Shown here: positions 1-8,428 of the stretch, piece after piece | Numbering within the stretch: position 1 is the stretch's first letter | How the letters are laid out: the number at the start of each line of letters is the position of its first letter | NCBI RefSeq assembly: GCF_003611275.1 | Contig: NZ_CP020698.1 | Location: 21,455-85,454 of the forward strand | Direction of reading: 5' to 3' | Source of the DNA: Sulfitobacter sp. D7 | Lineage (GTDB): Bacteria > Pseudomonadota > Alphaproteobacteria > Rhodobacterales > Rhodobacteraceae | DNA: 64,000 bases | Notes under the pieces: generated by a model | What the model saw: the letters and a program-made list of their open reading frames with translations, nothing else | Databases searched by the model: none | What the model was told of the DNA's origin: nothing | Made by a program: the position numbers and the translations under genes

Positions 1-2
1 GC

Positions 3-253
3 CATCTCAGACAGGCGGCGACTTTGCCAAACGCGCATGTGATCTGCGGAGAGGGTGGGACGTTCCTCCATCTCGGTTGGACCACCGTGTCGACCTTTGC
101 GCCGATCGAGCGCTTTCCCTTGGCCACTCTTGCGGTCGCACGCGGCACGCCATTCATCGATATCCGACCCGTCACCGATGTCATCACCTTCGCGAACCTG
201 CCGCGGGTGGCGCGGGACGGATCGGTCGACCCTGACTCTTCGGGTCCCGGCAA
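3..253 (+). pseudogene. unrecognised gene fragment cut by IS6 element
   Basis: An open frame enters from the left window edge and runs without a stop to the IS end at 253, reading on a few codons into the IS. Codon third positions are mostly G or C, as in the real genes nearby, so it is probably the remains of a coding sequence. I do not recognise the protein. In the Rhizobium gra cluster the gene preceding the decarboxylase encodes resorcinol hydroxylase, but nothing visible here proves that this is its remnant. Confidence 0.35.
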
Positions 254-1078
254 GGGTTTTGTCGCAACTTTCAACCTTGGGCGGAAGAAACCTTTGATCG
301 CTTTCATTTACGTGGCGAGTTCCGCGAACTGGGCAAAGGGACAGAGTCCGGATGTGATCTGACCTTTGCGGATCATGTTCGCGACCTCGATGCCCTCGAG
401 CGTGGCGGAGGCCGACGCGAAGGACTTGAAGCCAAGCATCGGTCGGATCCGTTTCTTGATCGAACGGTGGTCCTGCTCGACCATGTTATTGAGGTATTTG
501 ATCCTGACCATCTCGATCGGGATCCGGCAGCCGAACGACTTTAGCATTCGGTTGATTGCGGTTATCCCCGCCGTGTTCGCCCCGCTTCGGTCTATCACAA
601 TCTTACGCGGCAGGCCGTTCACCTCCAAGGCTCGGGCGAAGAATTTTGTCGCTGCCGACTTGTTGCGCCGCTTCGACAGCATGAAATCAACCGTTTTGCC
701 GAGCTTGTCGACGGCGCGGTAAAGGTAGACCCACGCGCCTTTCACTTTGATGTAAGTCTCGTCCATGCGCCAGGATCGGTCGACAGGCGCCTTCCGACGC
801 CGGGCTGTATTTGCGATCAAAGGCGAGTACCTCGCGACCCAGCGATTGAGGGTGGCGTGATCCACGCTCACGCCTCTCTCGGCCATGATCTCCTCCAAGT
901 CCCGATAGGACACCGCGTAGCGGACATAGAAAAACACGGCGAAGAGGATCACCTCTCTCGGAAACTGCGCACCCTTAAACGAGATCATCTTGCGTCCTCC
1001 AAATACGCGATGCTGGAAGCTAGAACCCTCATTCCTTCAGGACACTTCGGTCAAGAACCAAAGTTTGCGACAGAACCC
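254..1078 (-). mobile_element. IS6-family insertion sequence (first type, 825 bp)
   Basis: The element contains one DDE transposase gene and is bounded by imperfect inverted repeats. The left end begins GGGTTTTGTCGCAACTTT, and the right end read on the other strand begins GGGTTCTGTCGCAAACTTT. The 8-bp flanks (246-253 cccggcaa; 1079-1086 ggaggaca) do not match, so target-site duplication has been lost. This suggests a deletion or rearrangement next to the element. It differs in sequence from the IS6 pair at 6478 and 59632. Confidence 0.85.
308..988 (-). CDS. IS6-family DDE transposase
   Basis: A 226-residue transposase of the IS6/IS26 type, which moves by replicative cointegrate formation. 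The catalytic triad is visible as D in the RMDETY motif, D in IVIDRSG and E in VEQDHRS, with the conserved K/R-rich stretch after the last acid. Length is close to the family norm of about 230. It fills almost the whole element, reads leftwards away from the catabolic operon, and appears intact. Confidence 0.9.
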   Translation of the reverse strand: MISFKGAQFPREVILFAVFFYVRYAVSYRDLEEIMAERGVSVDHATLNRWVARYSPLIANTARRRKAPVDRSWRMDETYIKVKGAWVYLYRAVDKLGKTVDFMLSKRRNKSAATKFFARALEVNGLPRKIVIDRSGANTAGITAINRMLKSFGCRIPIEMVRIKYLNNMVEQDHRSIKKRIRPMLGFKSFASASATLEGIEVANMIRKGQITSGLCPFAQFAELAT

Positions 1079-1090
1079 GGAGGACATATC

Positions 1091-2077
1091 ATGCAGGGTA
1101 AAATCGCACTCGAAGAGCACTTCGCCATTCCCGAGACGCTTGAGGATAGCGCGGGCTTCGTGCCCGGCAGCTATTGGGACGAATTGCAGCATCGGCTGCT
1201 CGACATTCAGGACACGCGCCTTGGCCTGATGGACAAACACGGGATCGAGACGATGATCCTGTCGCTCAATGCCCCCGCGGTGCAAGCGATCACCGACCGC
1301 AAGAAGGCGATCGAGATTTCCAAACGCGCCAACGACGTGCTGGCCGAGGAATGCGCGAAACGTCCGGACCGCTTCCGCGCCTTTGCCGCGCTGCCGCTTC
1401 AGGACCCGGAGGCCGCCGCCGAGGAGTTGAACCGCTGCGTCAAGGATCTGGGATTCGTGGGCGCACTGGTGAACGGGTTTTCGCAGGACGCCGAACAGGG
1501 GGAGGGGCAGGAGCTTCTCTATTACGACCTGCCGCAATACCGGAGCTTCTGGGCCGAGGTCGCGAAACTCGACGTGCCCTTCTACCTCCATCCCCGCAAC
1601 CCGCTGCCGCAGGACAGCCGGATTTACGAGGGCCACCCGTGGCTCATGGGGCCGACGTGGGCCTTTGCACAGGAGACCGCCGTTCACGCCCTGCGCCTGA
1701 TGGGATCGGGCCTCTTCGACGAGCACCCCTCGCTCCAGATCATTCTGGGCCACATGGGGGAGGGCATTCCCTACATGTTGTGGCGGATCGACCACCGGAA
1801 CGCGTGGGTCAAACTGCCGCCGAAGCATCCGGCGAAACGCAAATTCGTGGATTACTTCAACGAGAACTTCCACATCACCACATCGGGCAATTTCCGCACC
1901 CAGACGCTGATCGATGCAATTCTGGAGGTGGGCGCGGATCGCATCATGTTCTCGACCGATTGGCCGTTCGAGAATGTGGATCACGCCGCCGATTGGTTCG
2001 ATGCCGCCTCGATCTCGGAACCCGACCGAGTGAAGATCGGGCGCACCAACGCGGCGAAGCTCTTCGGGCTGGACTGA
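1091..2077 (+). CDS. graF: gamma-resorcylate (2,6-dihydroxybenzoate) decarboxylase
   Basis: A 328-residue amidohydrolase-superfamily enzyme that should reversibly decarboxylate 2,6-dihydroxybenzoate to resorcinol in the cytosol. The N-terminal ALEEHF motif supplies metal ligands E8 and H10. H167 (YLHPRNP), H221 (LGHMGEG) and D290 (FSTDWPFEN) match the other conserved metal-site residues of the family, offset by three from the Rhizobium enzyme. ATG 1091 is chosen because a strong Shine-Dalgarno sequence, GGAGGA at 1079-1084, lies just before it. Longer frames start inside the IS. The gene is first in an operon with maleylacetate reductase and hydroxyquinol dioxygenase. The IS ends exactly where the ribosome site begins, so the native promoter has been displaced. 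Confidence 0.9.
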   Translation: MQGKIALEEHFAIPETLEDSAGFVPGSYWDELQHRLLDIQDTRLGLMDKHGIETMILSLNAPAVQAITDRKKAIEISKRANDVLAEECAKRPDRFRAFAALPLQDPEAAAEELNRCVKDLGFVGALVNGFSQDAEQGEGQELLYYDLPQYRSFWAEVAKLDVPFYLHPRNPLPQDSRIYEGHPWLMGPTWAFAQETAVHALRLMGSGLFDEHPSLQIILGHMGEGIPYMLWRIDHRNAWVKLPPKHPAKRKFVDYFNENFHITTSGNFRTQTLIDAILEVGADRIMFSTDWPFENVDHAADWFDAASISEPDRVKIGRTNAAKLFGLD

Positions 2078-2078
2078 G

Positions 2079-3161
2079 ATGTCTCGGTTCTTCGCAGGGT
2101 TTCAGCCGGGGGACCCCCCGGTTTCGGTCCGCTTCGGCGTCGGCACGCGTCACGATCTGACGCCGGAGTTGGAGGCGCTCGGGGTGACCCGGGCGCTGAT
2201 CCTGACCACGCCGGAGCAGGCGGACGCGGGCGCGGCGCTGACACAGGACATGGGCGCGGTAGCGGTCGGCGCGTTCAACGGGGCCGCGATGCATACGCCC
2301 GTCACGGTCACGCAGGAGGCAATGGCGGTGCTGTCGGGTTGCAAGGCCGACGGGATCGTCGCGATTGGCGGCGGGTCGACCATCGGGCTGGCAAAGGCGC
2401 TCGCCTATCGGAGCGATCTGCCGCAGATCGTGCTGCCCACGACCTATGCCGGGTCCGAGGCGACCCCGGTTCTGGGCCAGACGGAGAACGGGGAGAAGAC
2501 CACTTTTGCCTCGCCGAAGGTTCAGCCGGAGGCCATCGTCTATGACCCCGATCTGGTGGCGAGCCTGCCGGTCGGATTGACCGTGACCTCCGCGCTCAAC
2601 GCCATGGCCCATGCGGTCGAGGCGCTCTATGCGCGCGATGCCAACCCCCTGTCCTCGGCCCTCGCGATGGAGGGGCTGCGCGCGTTTCACGGCGCGTTGC
2701 CGGGGGTTATCAGCGACCCTGAGGATCGCGCCACGCGCGAGGCGACGCAATTCGGCGCATGGCTGTGCGGGACGGTGTTGGCGCAGGTGGGCATGTCGCT
2801 TCACCACAAGCTTTGTCACACGCTCGGCGGGTCATTGGGCCTGCCACATGCGGACACCCACGCGATCCTGTTGCCCCATGCGATGGCCTATAACGAGCCT
2901 GCGACCCCCGCGCTCGCCCCGGTCGCGGGGCTGTTTGGCTCCGACACGGCGGCGGGGGGCCTGTGGGATTTCGCGCAGTCGCTCGGCGCGCCTTTGCGTC
3001 TACGGGACCTTGGCGTCACCGAAGCGGACCTTGACCGGGTGGCCGAGGCCGCCGTCGCGAAACCCTATCCCAATCCCCGTGACCTGACCCGCGCGGGCAT
3101 TCGGGAGATGTTACAAGGCGCCCTCGACGGGACGCGCCCCAACGCAGGAGATCACAGATGA
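2079..3161 (+). CDS. graC: maleylacetate reductase
   Basis: A 360-residue iron-containing-alcohol-dehydrogenase family protein predicted to reduce maleylacetate to 3-oxoadipate with NAD(P)H. The GGGSTIGLAKALA nucleotide-binding loop sits near residue 90. The histidine-rich segments of the family follow (HAVEALYARDANP and later HKLCHTLGG and HADTHAILLPH). It starts one base after the decarboxylase stop and overlaps the next gene by four bases (ATGA), so the three are translationally coupled. Gene order decarboxylase, maleylacetate reductase, dioxygenase equals graF-C-B of the gamma-resorcylate cluster in Rhizobium sp. MTP-10005. Confidence 0.9.
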   Translation: MSRFFAGFQPGDPPVSVRFGVGTRHDLTPELEALGVTRALILTTPEQADAGAALTQDMGAVAVGAFNGAAMHTPVTVTQEAMAVLSGCKADGIVAIGGGSTIGLAKALAYRSDLPQIVLPTTYAGSEATPVLGQTENGEKTTFASPKVQPEAIVYDPDLVASLPVGLTVTSALNAMAHAVEALYARDANPLSSALAMEGLRAFHGALPGVISDPEDRATREATQFGAWLCGTVLAQVGMSLHHKLCHTLGGSLGLPHADTHAILLPHAMAYNEPATPALAPVAGLFGSDTAAGGLWDFAQSLGAPLRLRDLGVTEADLDRVAEAAVAKPYPNPRDLTRAGIREMLQGALDGTRPNAGDHR

Positions 3162-4000
3162 CCGGATTTTTCAGCGAGGATACCTCGGTCGAGACCGTCA
3201 ACGCCCGGATGGGCGCGGACATCGACCCAAGGATGGCGGAGGTGTTCGCTGCCGTCATCAAGCACACCCATGCGTTGGTCAAGGAGATCGGCCTCACGCA
3301 AGCCGAGTGGGAACAGGTCATCGGGTTCCTGACCGCCACCGGGCAAATCTGTTCCGACGAGCGGCAGGAGTTCATTCTCCTCTCCGATGTCATGGGCCTG
3401 TCCATGCTGGTCGATGCGATCAACAACCGACGGCCCGAGGCGGCGACGGAGAACACCGTGCTCGGCCCCTTTCACGTCGCGGGTGCGCCGGAGCGGGCGA
3501 TGGGCGAGACCATATCGCTCGACGGTAAGGGCGAAAGCTGCCTGTTCGAGGGACGTGTGCTGGACCTCGACGGGCAGCCGATCGAAGGTGCGCGGATCGA
3601 CGTGTGGTCGGACAACGCGGATGGGTTTTACGACGTGCAGCAGCCGGAGGTTCAGCCCAAGTGGAACAATCGCGGCGTGTTCACCACCGGCGCGGATGGT
3701 GCCTATGCGTTCCGGGGGATCAAGCCGGTGAGCTATCCGATCCCCGATGACGGGCCGGTCGGCAAGCTCCTTGCCGCACTCGGGCGTCATCCGTATCGGC
3801 CTGCGCATATCCATTTCATCGTCACCGCGCCGGGGTTCGACACGCTGGTCACGCATACCTTCGCGGGCGAGGACGACTACCTCACGTCCGACGCCGTTTT
3901 TGGCGTGAAACAGAGCCTTGTCGCCCCATACGAGCGGCGCGAGGATGGGGCAGAGACCACGTGGCGGTCGCCGTTTGATTTCAGTCTGACGCGGGTGTGA
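3158..4000 (+). CDS. graB: hydroxyquinol 1,2-dioxygenase
   Basis: A 280-residue intradiol ring-cleavage dioxygenase converting hydroxyquinol (1,2,4-trihydroxybenzene) to maleylacetate. Residues 1-100 form the N-terminal helical dimerisation domain and the remainder is the catalytic beta domain. The four non-haem Fe(III) ligands are visible as Y158 (GFYDVQQP), Y193 (SYPIPDDGP), H217 and H219 (RPAHIHF). The spacing equals that of characterised hydroxyquinol enzymes rather than catechol ones. It is last in the three-gene operon. The resorcinol hydroxylase needed between decarboxylase and dioxygenase is not in the window. Confidence 0.92.
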   Translation: MTGFFSEDTSVETVNARMGADIDPRMAEVFAAVIKHTHALVKEIGLTQAEWEQVIGFLTATGQICSDERQEFILLSDVMGLSMLVDAINNRRPEAATENTVLGPFHVAGAPERAMGETISLDGKGESCLFEGRVLDLDGQPIEGARIDVWSDNADGFYDVQQPEVQPKWNNRGVFTTGADGAYAFRGIKPVSYPIPDDGPVGKLLAALGRHPYRPAHIHFIVTAPGFDTLVTHTFAGEDDYLTSDAVFGVKQSLVAPYERREDGAETTWRSPFDFSLTRV

Positions 4001-4015
4001 GCACGGGGCGCGCGC

Positions 4016-4876
4016 TTAGGCAGGCTCGGACAGCTTCGCGTCCTGCGCTTGGACAAAGGCCGAAAGCTCGGCGTTGAAGCGGTCTTTGTGCTCCAGTTGA
4101 GGGAAGTGACCGCAGGCGGGATAGACCGTAACGCCCGCCTCTGGAAGCCGTTCGGTGACGAAGGCTGCATGGCGCGGGGAGATGAAGGTGTCGTTCTCGC
4201 CCCAGATGCTGTGGAGCGGTTGGCGCAGTTCGTGCAGCCAGCCGTGGATGTCCGAGATCGCGGCGCGGCGAAACCCCGATAGCCCGACGAAGCCACGCAG
4301 GGTTTTCAGGAATGCGCGGTGGTTGCCTGGGCGTTTGCCGAAGGCGACCCGCTCGGCGATCATGTCCGAGGTGACGAGGCTGTCGTCATGGATCGCATCG
4401 CGCATGAGCATCCGCGTGCCCATCGGGTTGGGGTAGGTGAGCAGTTCGCCCAAGCCCGGAAGCGTCGACAGGCGGAACATGATGTTGGTGTCGAAGCCGA
4501 TCCCCGCCGGGGCGACCAAGGTGATGGAGGCGACGCGCTCCGGCGCGATCCGGGCGAGGCTGAGCGTCAGGCGACCGCCGAGCGAATGGCCGACCACATG
4601 CGCCCGGTCCAGCCCGACCGCCTCCATGAAGGCCGCGAGAAACCGCGATTGGTTTTCGAGCGAATAGTCGAAGTCAGCGCGGGCTTCGCTCATCCCGCAG
4701 CCGGGCAGATCGACGGCCCAGACGCGGGCCGTGTCAGACAGGGGCCCGAGGTTCGCGCTCCAATCCTCGATGGAGGACGAAATGCCGTGGACCAGCAGGA
4801 TGTCCGGCCCGGTGTCGCCGCGCTGTTGATAGCGGATGTTCAGGCCCATAACGGAAATGTATGTGTCAAAGCTCAT
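4016..4876 (-). CDS. alpha/beta-hydrolase fold enzyme
   Basis: A 286-residue soluble alpha/beta hydrolase. The oxyanion HG is at residues 30-31 (LLVHGISSS). The nucleophile elbow GHSLGG carries S98, an acid is likely in WGENDTF near residue 234, and the histidine lies in ACGHFPQ near the C-terminus. It resembles meta-cleavage-product hydrolases and haloalkane-type hydrolases, but the substrate is not determined. It is convergent with the dioxygenase gene (15 bp apart) and lies 69 bp downstream of the GMC oxidoreductase on the same strand, so those two probably form an operon. An ester or lactone linked to resorcylate catabolism is possible but is inference. Confidence 0.8.
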   Translation of the reverse strand: MSFDTYISVMGLNIRYQQRGDTGPDILLVHGISSSIEDWSANLGPLSDTARVWAVDLPGCGMSEARADFDYSLENQSRFLAAFMEAVGLDRAHVVGHSLGGRLTLSLARIAPERVASITLVAPAGIGFDTNIMFRLSTLPGLGELLTYPNPMGTRMLMRDAIHDDSLVTSDMIAERVAFGKRPGNHRAFLKTLRGFVGLSGFRRAAISDIHGWLHELRQPLHSIWGENDTFISPRHAAFVTERLPEAGVTVYPACGHFPQLEHKDRFNAELSAFVQAQDAKLSEPA

Positions 4877-4945
4877 AACGAAATCTCCCCACCGTGATCT
4901 TAGGCGAAATCCGCGCCCGGAGAAGCCCCGGACGCGGATATGTCC

Positions 4946-6477
4946 TCAGCCGATCAGGATGTCGGCCATGCGCTCGCCGATGATGACGGTCGAGGCCATG
5001 GTGTTCCCGGTCGAGACGCGCGGCATGGCCGAGGCGTCGGCGATCGACAGTTTCTCGATCCCGTAGACCGAGAGCGACCCATTCACGACCGACATCTCGT
5101 CGGTGCCCATTTTACAGGTGCAGCTTTCGTGGAAGTAGGTGCCGGCCGCGTTGCGGGCGAAGTCCTTGAGGTCCTCGCCCGACAACGCTCCCGGCATCAC
5201 CTCGCGCTTCACGAACTCGGCCATCGGGGAGGAGTTTCCGATTTCGCGGCACAGTTCGATACAGCGGGTGAGCGCGGTGAGATCGGCCTCTTCCTTCAGG
5301 AAGCCGCCGTCGATGGAGACGGGATCCTCGGGGTTCGCGCCGGTGAGTTTGACCTCGCCCGTCGATTGCGGACGCACGATGCCCGGTGCGATGGTCCATG
5401 TCCCTGCGGGCACCTCGTAGGCGCCGCCGTGAACCTCGGAAACATAAGGCACCTCGATCTGGAAGGGCTGCAAATCCGGGGTGTCCAGACTGCTGTCCGA
5501 TTTCCAGAAGAAGGTGGCCTCCGCCGCCGAGTTCTTGGGCGGGAGCGGGGTGTTGTATTCCCAGACGCAGCCAGCGGCGAGGATGTGGTCCTGAAAATTC
5601 TGGCCGACACCGGGCAGGTCGTGTTTCACCTCGACCCCGACTTCGCCCAGATGCGCCGCCGGACCGATCCCCGATTGCATCAGGATCTTGGGCGTGTTGA
5701 TCGCGCCAGCCGACAGCACCACACGCTCGTTCGCGCCGACGGTCATGACCTCGCCGTCTTTCTCGAAGGTGACGCCGGTCACGGTGGTCCCGTCCAATTC
5801 GATCCGGTGAACGGTGGCCCCGGTCAAAAGCGTGATATTGGGCTGCTTTAGGGTCTCCCACAGGTAGTCCGAGGGGATGTTGCGGCGCATGCCGTCCTTG
5901 ATCCGGACGTTGGCGAGGGCGGCGCCGCCTTCGCCTTCCATCATCTCGCCGTTCATGTCGTCATAGGCGGGGATGCCCACGGTTCCACAGGCGTCGAGGA
6001 AGGCGGGCGCGATGGGGTTCGGGTCCTGCACCTGATCGACGAACAGCCGCCCGTCGGTGCCGCGCCGGGTGTCGTCGGGGGTGCCCTGCCAGTTTTCGAT
6101 CCGTTTGTAGATCTCCAAGACGTTCTCGTAATTCCACGCCTCGTCCCCGGTCTCGGACGCCCAGAAGTCAAAGTCGTTCTTGTGCCCGCGCGCCCAGATC
6201 ATCACGTTGATCGAGGACCCGCCGCCCACGACCTTGCCCATCGGTAGGATCAGCGAGCGACCGTTCACCTTGTCGGACGGCTCGGCCATATAGCCCCAAT
6301 CGCGTTCGGACATGATGTTGGTGGACCACATCAGCGGGTTCAGAACCGCGTCGATCTGGTCCGTGCCGCCCGCTTCGAGCACGAGCACGTTGGCGTCGGT
6401 TTCCGCCGCCAGCCGCCCGGCGACGACCGCGCCGCCCGAGCCGGAGCCGATCACGATGTAGTCGTAGCTGTCTTGCA
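4946..6477 (-). pseudogene. GMC-family FAD oxidoreductase, start codon removed by IS6
   Basis: A choline-dehydrogenase/alcohol-oxidase type flavoprotein of about 509 residues. It has the FAD-binding IGSGSGGAVVAGRL at the N-terminus, GMC signature 1 (GKVVGGGSSIN) and signature 2 ([15 protein letters not shown]). The C-terminal catalytic region carries FHESCTCKMG. The body is complete, but the IS ends at 6478. The expected first codon ATG before CAA GAC now reads CTG, with its first base supplied by the IS. Translation might start at that CTG or at the GTG at 6454, which would trim the FAD strand. The native promoter and ribosome site are gone. The substrate is unknown. Confidence 0.8.
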
Positions 6478-7283
6478 GGCGTTGTCAACTTAACTCGCTG
6501 GCGCCGAGGAAATGGCCTGTTTTAGAGCGTCAGATGCTCGCGGCGCCCTTCCAAGCGTCGAAGGCTTCGATTCGATGATAGCGTGTTGCGTTTGCGGAAC
6601 GGCGGCTGGCGGGAACTGAGAAACGGTTTCGGACGGCAGTGTGGCAGGCTACAAACCGTTGCAACCCGCCCGGAGAGCGAAATCCTTGCATGCAACGCTC
6701 TCGTTTTCGAAACGGTAGATGGCTGTTTTCCGCCCTGTTGTTCAAGCCCTTGTGGGAACGATGTTCGAGACCGGATGCGACTTCACGTTTGGCCGCTCCG
6801 TAGGATCGCAGCTTGTCTGTGACGATCCGTTTGGGCAAGCCAAACCGCTTGATCAGCGCCTTCAAAAGACGCTTTGCGGCACGCTTGTCGCGTCTGGATT
6901 GCAGGATTTCCTCCAGAACAAGCCCGTTCTGATCGACCGCGCGCCAGAGCCAGAACTTCCGCCCCGATATCGTTACCACAACCTCATCGAGATGCCAGAT
7001 ATCGCCGGGACGGGCCTGGCGTCGACGCAAATTCCGGGCAATTTGAGGGGCAAATTTCGCCGCCCAACGCCGGATCGTCTCATAGGAAACGTCGACGCCA
7101 CGGTTCAGGAGCATTTCCTCGACCTCGCGTAGGGAGAGGTTGAAACGCACATAAAGCCAAACCGCGTGCGTGATGATCTCTGGCGGAAAACGGTGGCGCT
7201 TGTAGCTGACAGTCGTACTCATGCGTAGCAACTACGAAAAATATCCAACGCTGCCAACGGACCCGTGTTAACGTGACAATTCC
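6478..7283 (-). mobile_element. IS6-family element, copy A at the left plasmid junction
   Basis: An 806-bp element, identical as far as I compared to 59632-60437 and in the same orientation. The ends are imperfect inverted repeats: GGCGTTGTCAACTTAAC on the left, and GGAATTGTCACGTTAAC when the right end is read on the other strand. The inner flank 7284-7291 (CTATTATT) equals the inner flank of copy B (59624-59631). The outer flanks (6470-6477 gtcttgca; 60438-60445 gtgtccaa) do not match each other. This arrangement identifies the pair as the two IS copies of a cointegrate. Confidence 0.93.
6530..7231 (-). CDS. IS6-family DDE transposase (copy A)
   Basis: A 233-residue transposase with the IS6 triad D (WHLDEVVV), D (IVTDKLRSY) and E (NRAENSH), followed by the basic RKRER segment. 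It is identical to the product at 59684-60385 and appears intact. It would catalyse replicative cointegration with 8-bp target duplication, which is exactly what is seen around the pair. Confidence 0.93.
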   Translation of the reverse strand: MLRMSTTVSYKRHRFPPEIITHAVWLYVRFNLSLREVEEMLLNRGVDVSYETIRRWAAKFAPQIARNLRRRQARPGDIWHLDEVVVTISGRKFWLWRAVDQNGLVLEEILQSRRDKRAAKRLLKALIKRFGLPKRIVTDKLRSYGAAKREVASGLEHRSHKGLNNRAENSHLPFRKRERCMQGFRSPGGLQRFVACHTAVRNRFSVPASRRSANATRYHRIEAFDAWKGAASI

Positions 7284-7291
7284 CTATTATT
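7284..7291. repeat. 8-bp target-site duplication, left copy
   Basis: CTATTATT directly follows IS copy A and is repeated directly before copy B at 59624-59631. IS6 elements duplicate 8 bp on cointegration. The octamer is part of the interrupted glycosyltransferase gene and encodes its Val-Tyr-Tyr codons. Confidence 0.9.
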
Positions 7292-7509
7292 ACACGCGCA
7301 ACCTGGTGATGGTGTACCGTCTGGCCGCGGGCTGGCTGTTCTGGCCGATCCTGCCGCTGATCTCGCTGAAATGGTTCCTTAAGCTGCGCCATTACGAGGG
7401 CGCGCGCTGGCGATATCTGGGGCTGTTTGGCCGTGCGTTGCGCGACGGGTTGTTGCGGCGCACGAAGGTCAGCCACGAGCGGGTAAAAGCCTGGGCGAGC
7501 GAAAACTGA
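7284..7509 (+). pseudogene. glycosyltransferase, 3' fragment separated by IS6 cointegration
   Basis: The C-terminal 70 or so residues of a family-2 glycosyltransferase whose 5' part lies at 58851-59631. The frame contains YYYTRNLVMVYRLAAG and a hydrophobic segment (GWLFWPILPLISL) typical of the C-terminal membrane-associated end of rhamnosyl/galactofuranosyl-transferase-like GT2 enzymes. Joining 58851-59631 to 7292-7509 gives 999 nt, 333 codons with stop, with no frame break. Without its N-terminal catalytic part this piece cannot be an enzyme. Confidence 0.88.
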
Positions 7510-7524
7510 AGCAGCCGCCGCCCG

Positions 7525-8337
7525 TCAGCCGTTGTTGAGAATATCGCGATGATGTCGCCCCATCAGCACGACCCCCAAGAAGAGACAGACCAAAGAGACA
7601 GTCAGCACATAGGTCGCGCTGATATAATCCCCGCGATAGGTCGGGTAGAAACCTTGTCGCATCAGCCCAGTCACATGCACAAGCGGGTTGTACCAAAGGA
7701 TATCTTGGGCAAAGGCGGGCATGTCATCATAGAGAAAAATAACCCCCGAGATCAGAAAAAGGGGCCGGGTGACGATAGACCAAACCTGCATCCAGACCGG
7801 GAAGAGACCAAAGATCACACAGTTCAACATGCCCACGCCCAACCCAGTCAAGATCGCAAGCCCTAAGGACAGTAAGATCGGGCCGATGTCGATCAAAACA
7901 CTCGCTTCGATGACGCTTAGAATGCCGGTAATCAAAAGCAACATCGCCAGCACATCAGTAAGGGAATTCAGCACGAAACGCGCGATGACTGCATCTACCC
8001 ACGTTACAGCAGGATAGAACAGCAAAGCACGCGAGAAGTTAATGCTGCGTGCCACGTTGTTAGACAGGTTCTGATAGATTTGGAATGGCAAGAAGCCGGT
8101 TGCGAAGAACAACACGAAACTATTGCCCAAAGGCGGGGAGCGCACAATGATTGCCATGCCGACCGACAGGATAATCACCCCGCCGAGCGGCTCTAACAAT
8201 GCCCAAGCATAGCCGCCGGGGGAGCGGCCATAGCGTGTAGCCATCTCGCGGATCATCAGCGCCATCACGGCGCGCAACGTAGCAAAGCGCCGGTTCACGC
8301 CGCTGCCGGGGCCGGGTTGCTGGGCGGGGAGAGACAT
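7525..8337 (-). CDS. kpsM: polysaccharide ABC exporter, membrane permease (KpsM/Wzm type)
   Basis: A 270-residue ABC-2 type inner-membrane permease with about six hydrophobic helices. It should form the channel that exports undecaprenol- or lipid-linked polysaccharide. The ATG at 8337 (MSLPAQQ) is preferred over upstream starts that lack family similarity. The IREMATRYGRSPGGYAWALLEP segment (partly quoted here) is the conserved N-terminal cytoplasmic motif of capsule permeases. It is divergent from the co-polymerase gene at 8429 with 91 bp between, which must hold promoters for both. Its ATPase partner is at 9693. Confidence 0.88.
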   Translation of the reverse strand: MSLPAQQPGPGSGVNRRFATLRAVMALMIREMATRYGRSPGGYAWALLEPLGGVIILSVGMAIIVRSPPLGNSFVLFFATGFLPFQIYQNLSNNVARSINFSRALLFYPAVTWVDAVIARFVLNSLTDVLAMLLLITGILSVIEASVLIDIGPILLSLGLAILTGLGVGMLNCVIFGLFPVWMQVWSIVTRPLFLISGVIFLYDDMPAFAQDILWYNPLVHVTGLMRQGFYPTYRGDYISATYVLTVSLVCLFLGVVLMGRHHRDILNNG

Positions 8338-8428
8338 GGCGCGGACGCATCCTATGCTGGTAATCCAAGATCCCATTATGTAAGAGTAAGAGGTGGAATT
8401 CAAACTGACTTTGGCCGGATGACCCTTC

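Noticed and set aside
1037..1984. Long open frame (315 codons) antisense to the decarboxylase gene
   Set aside because: It is the mirror of a GC-rich gene with clear family motifs on the other strand; the frame itself is arginine/leucine-rich and has no recognisable domain.
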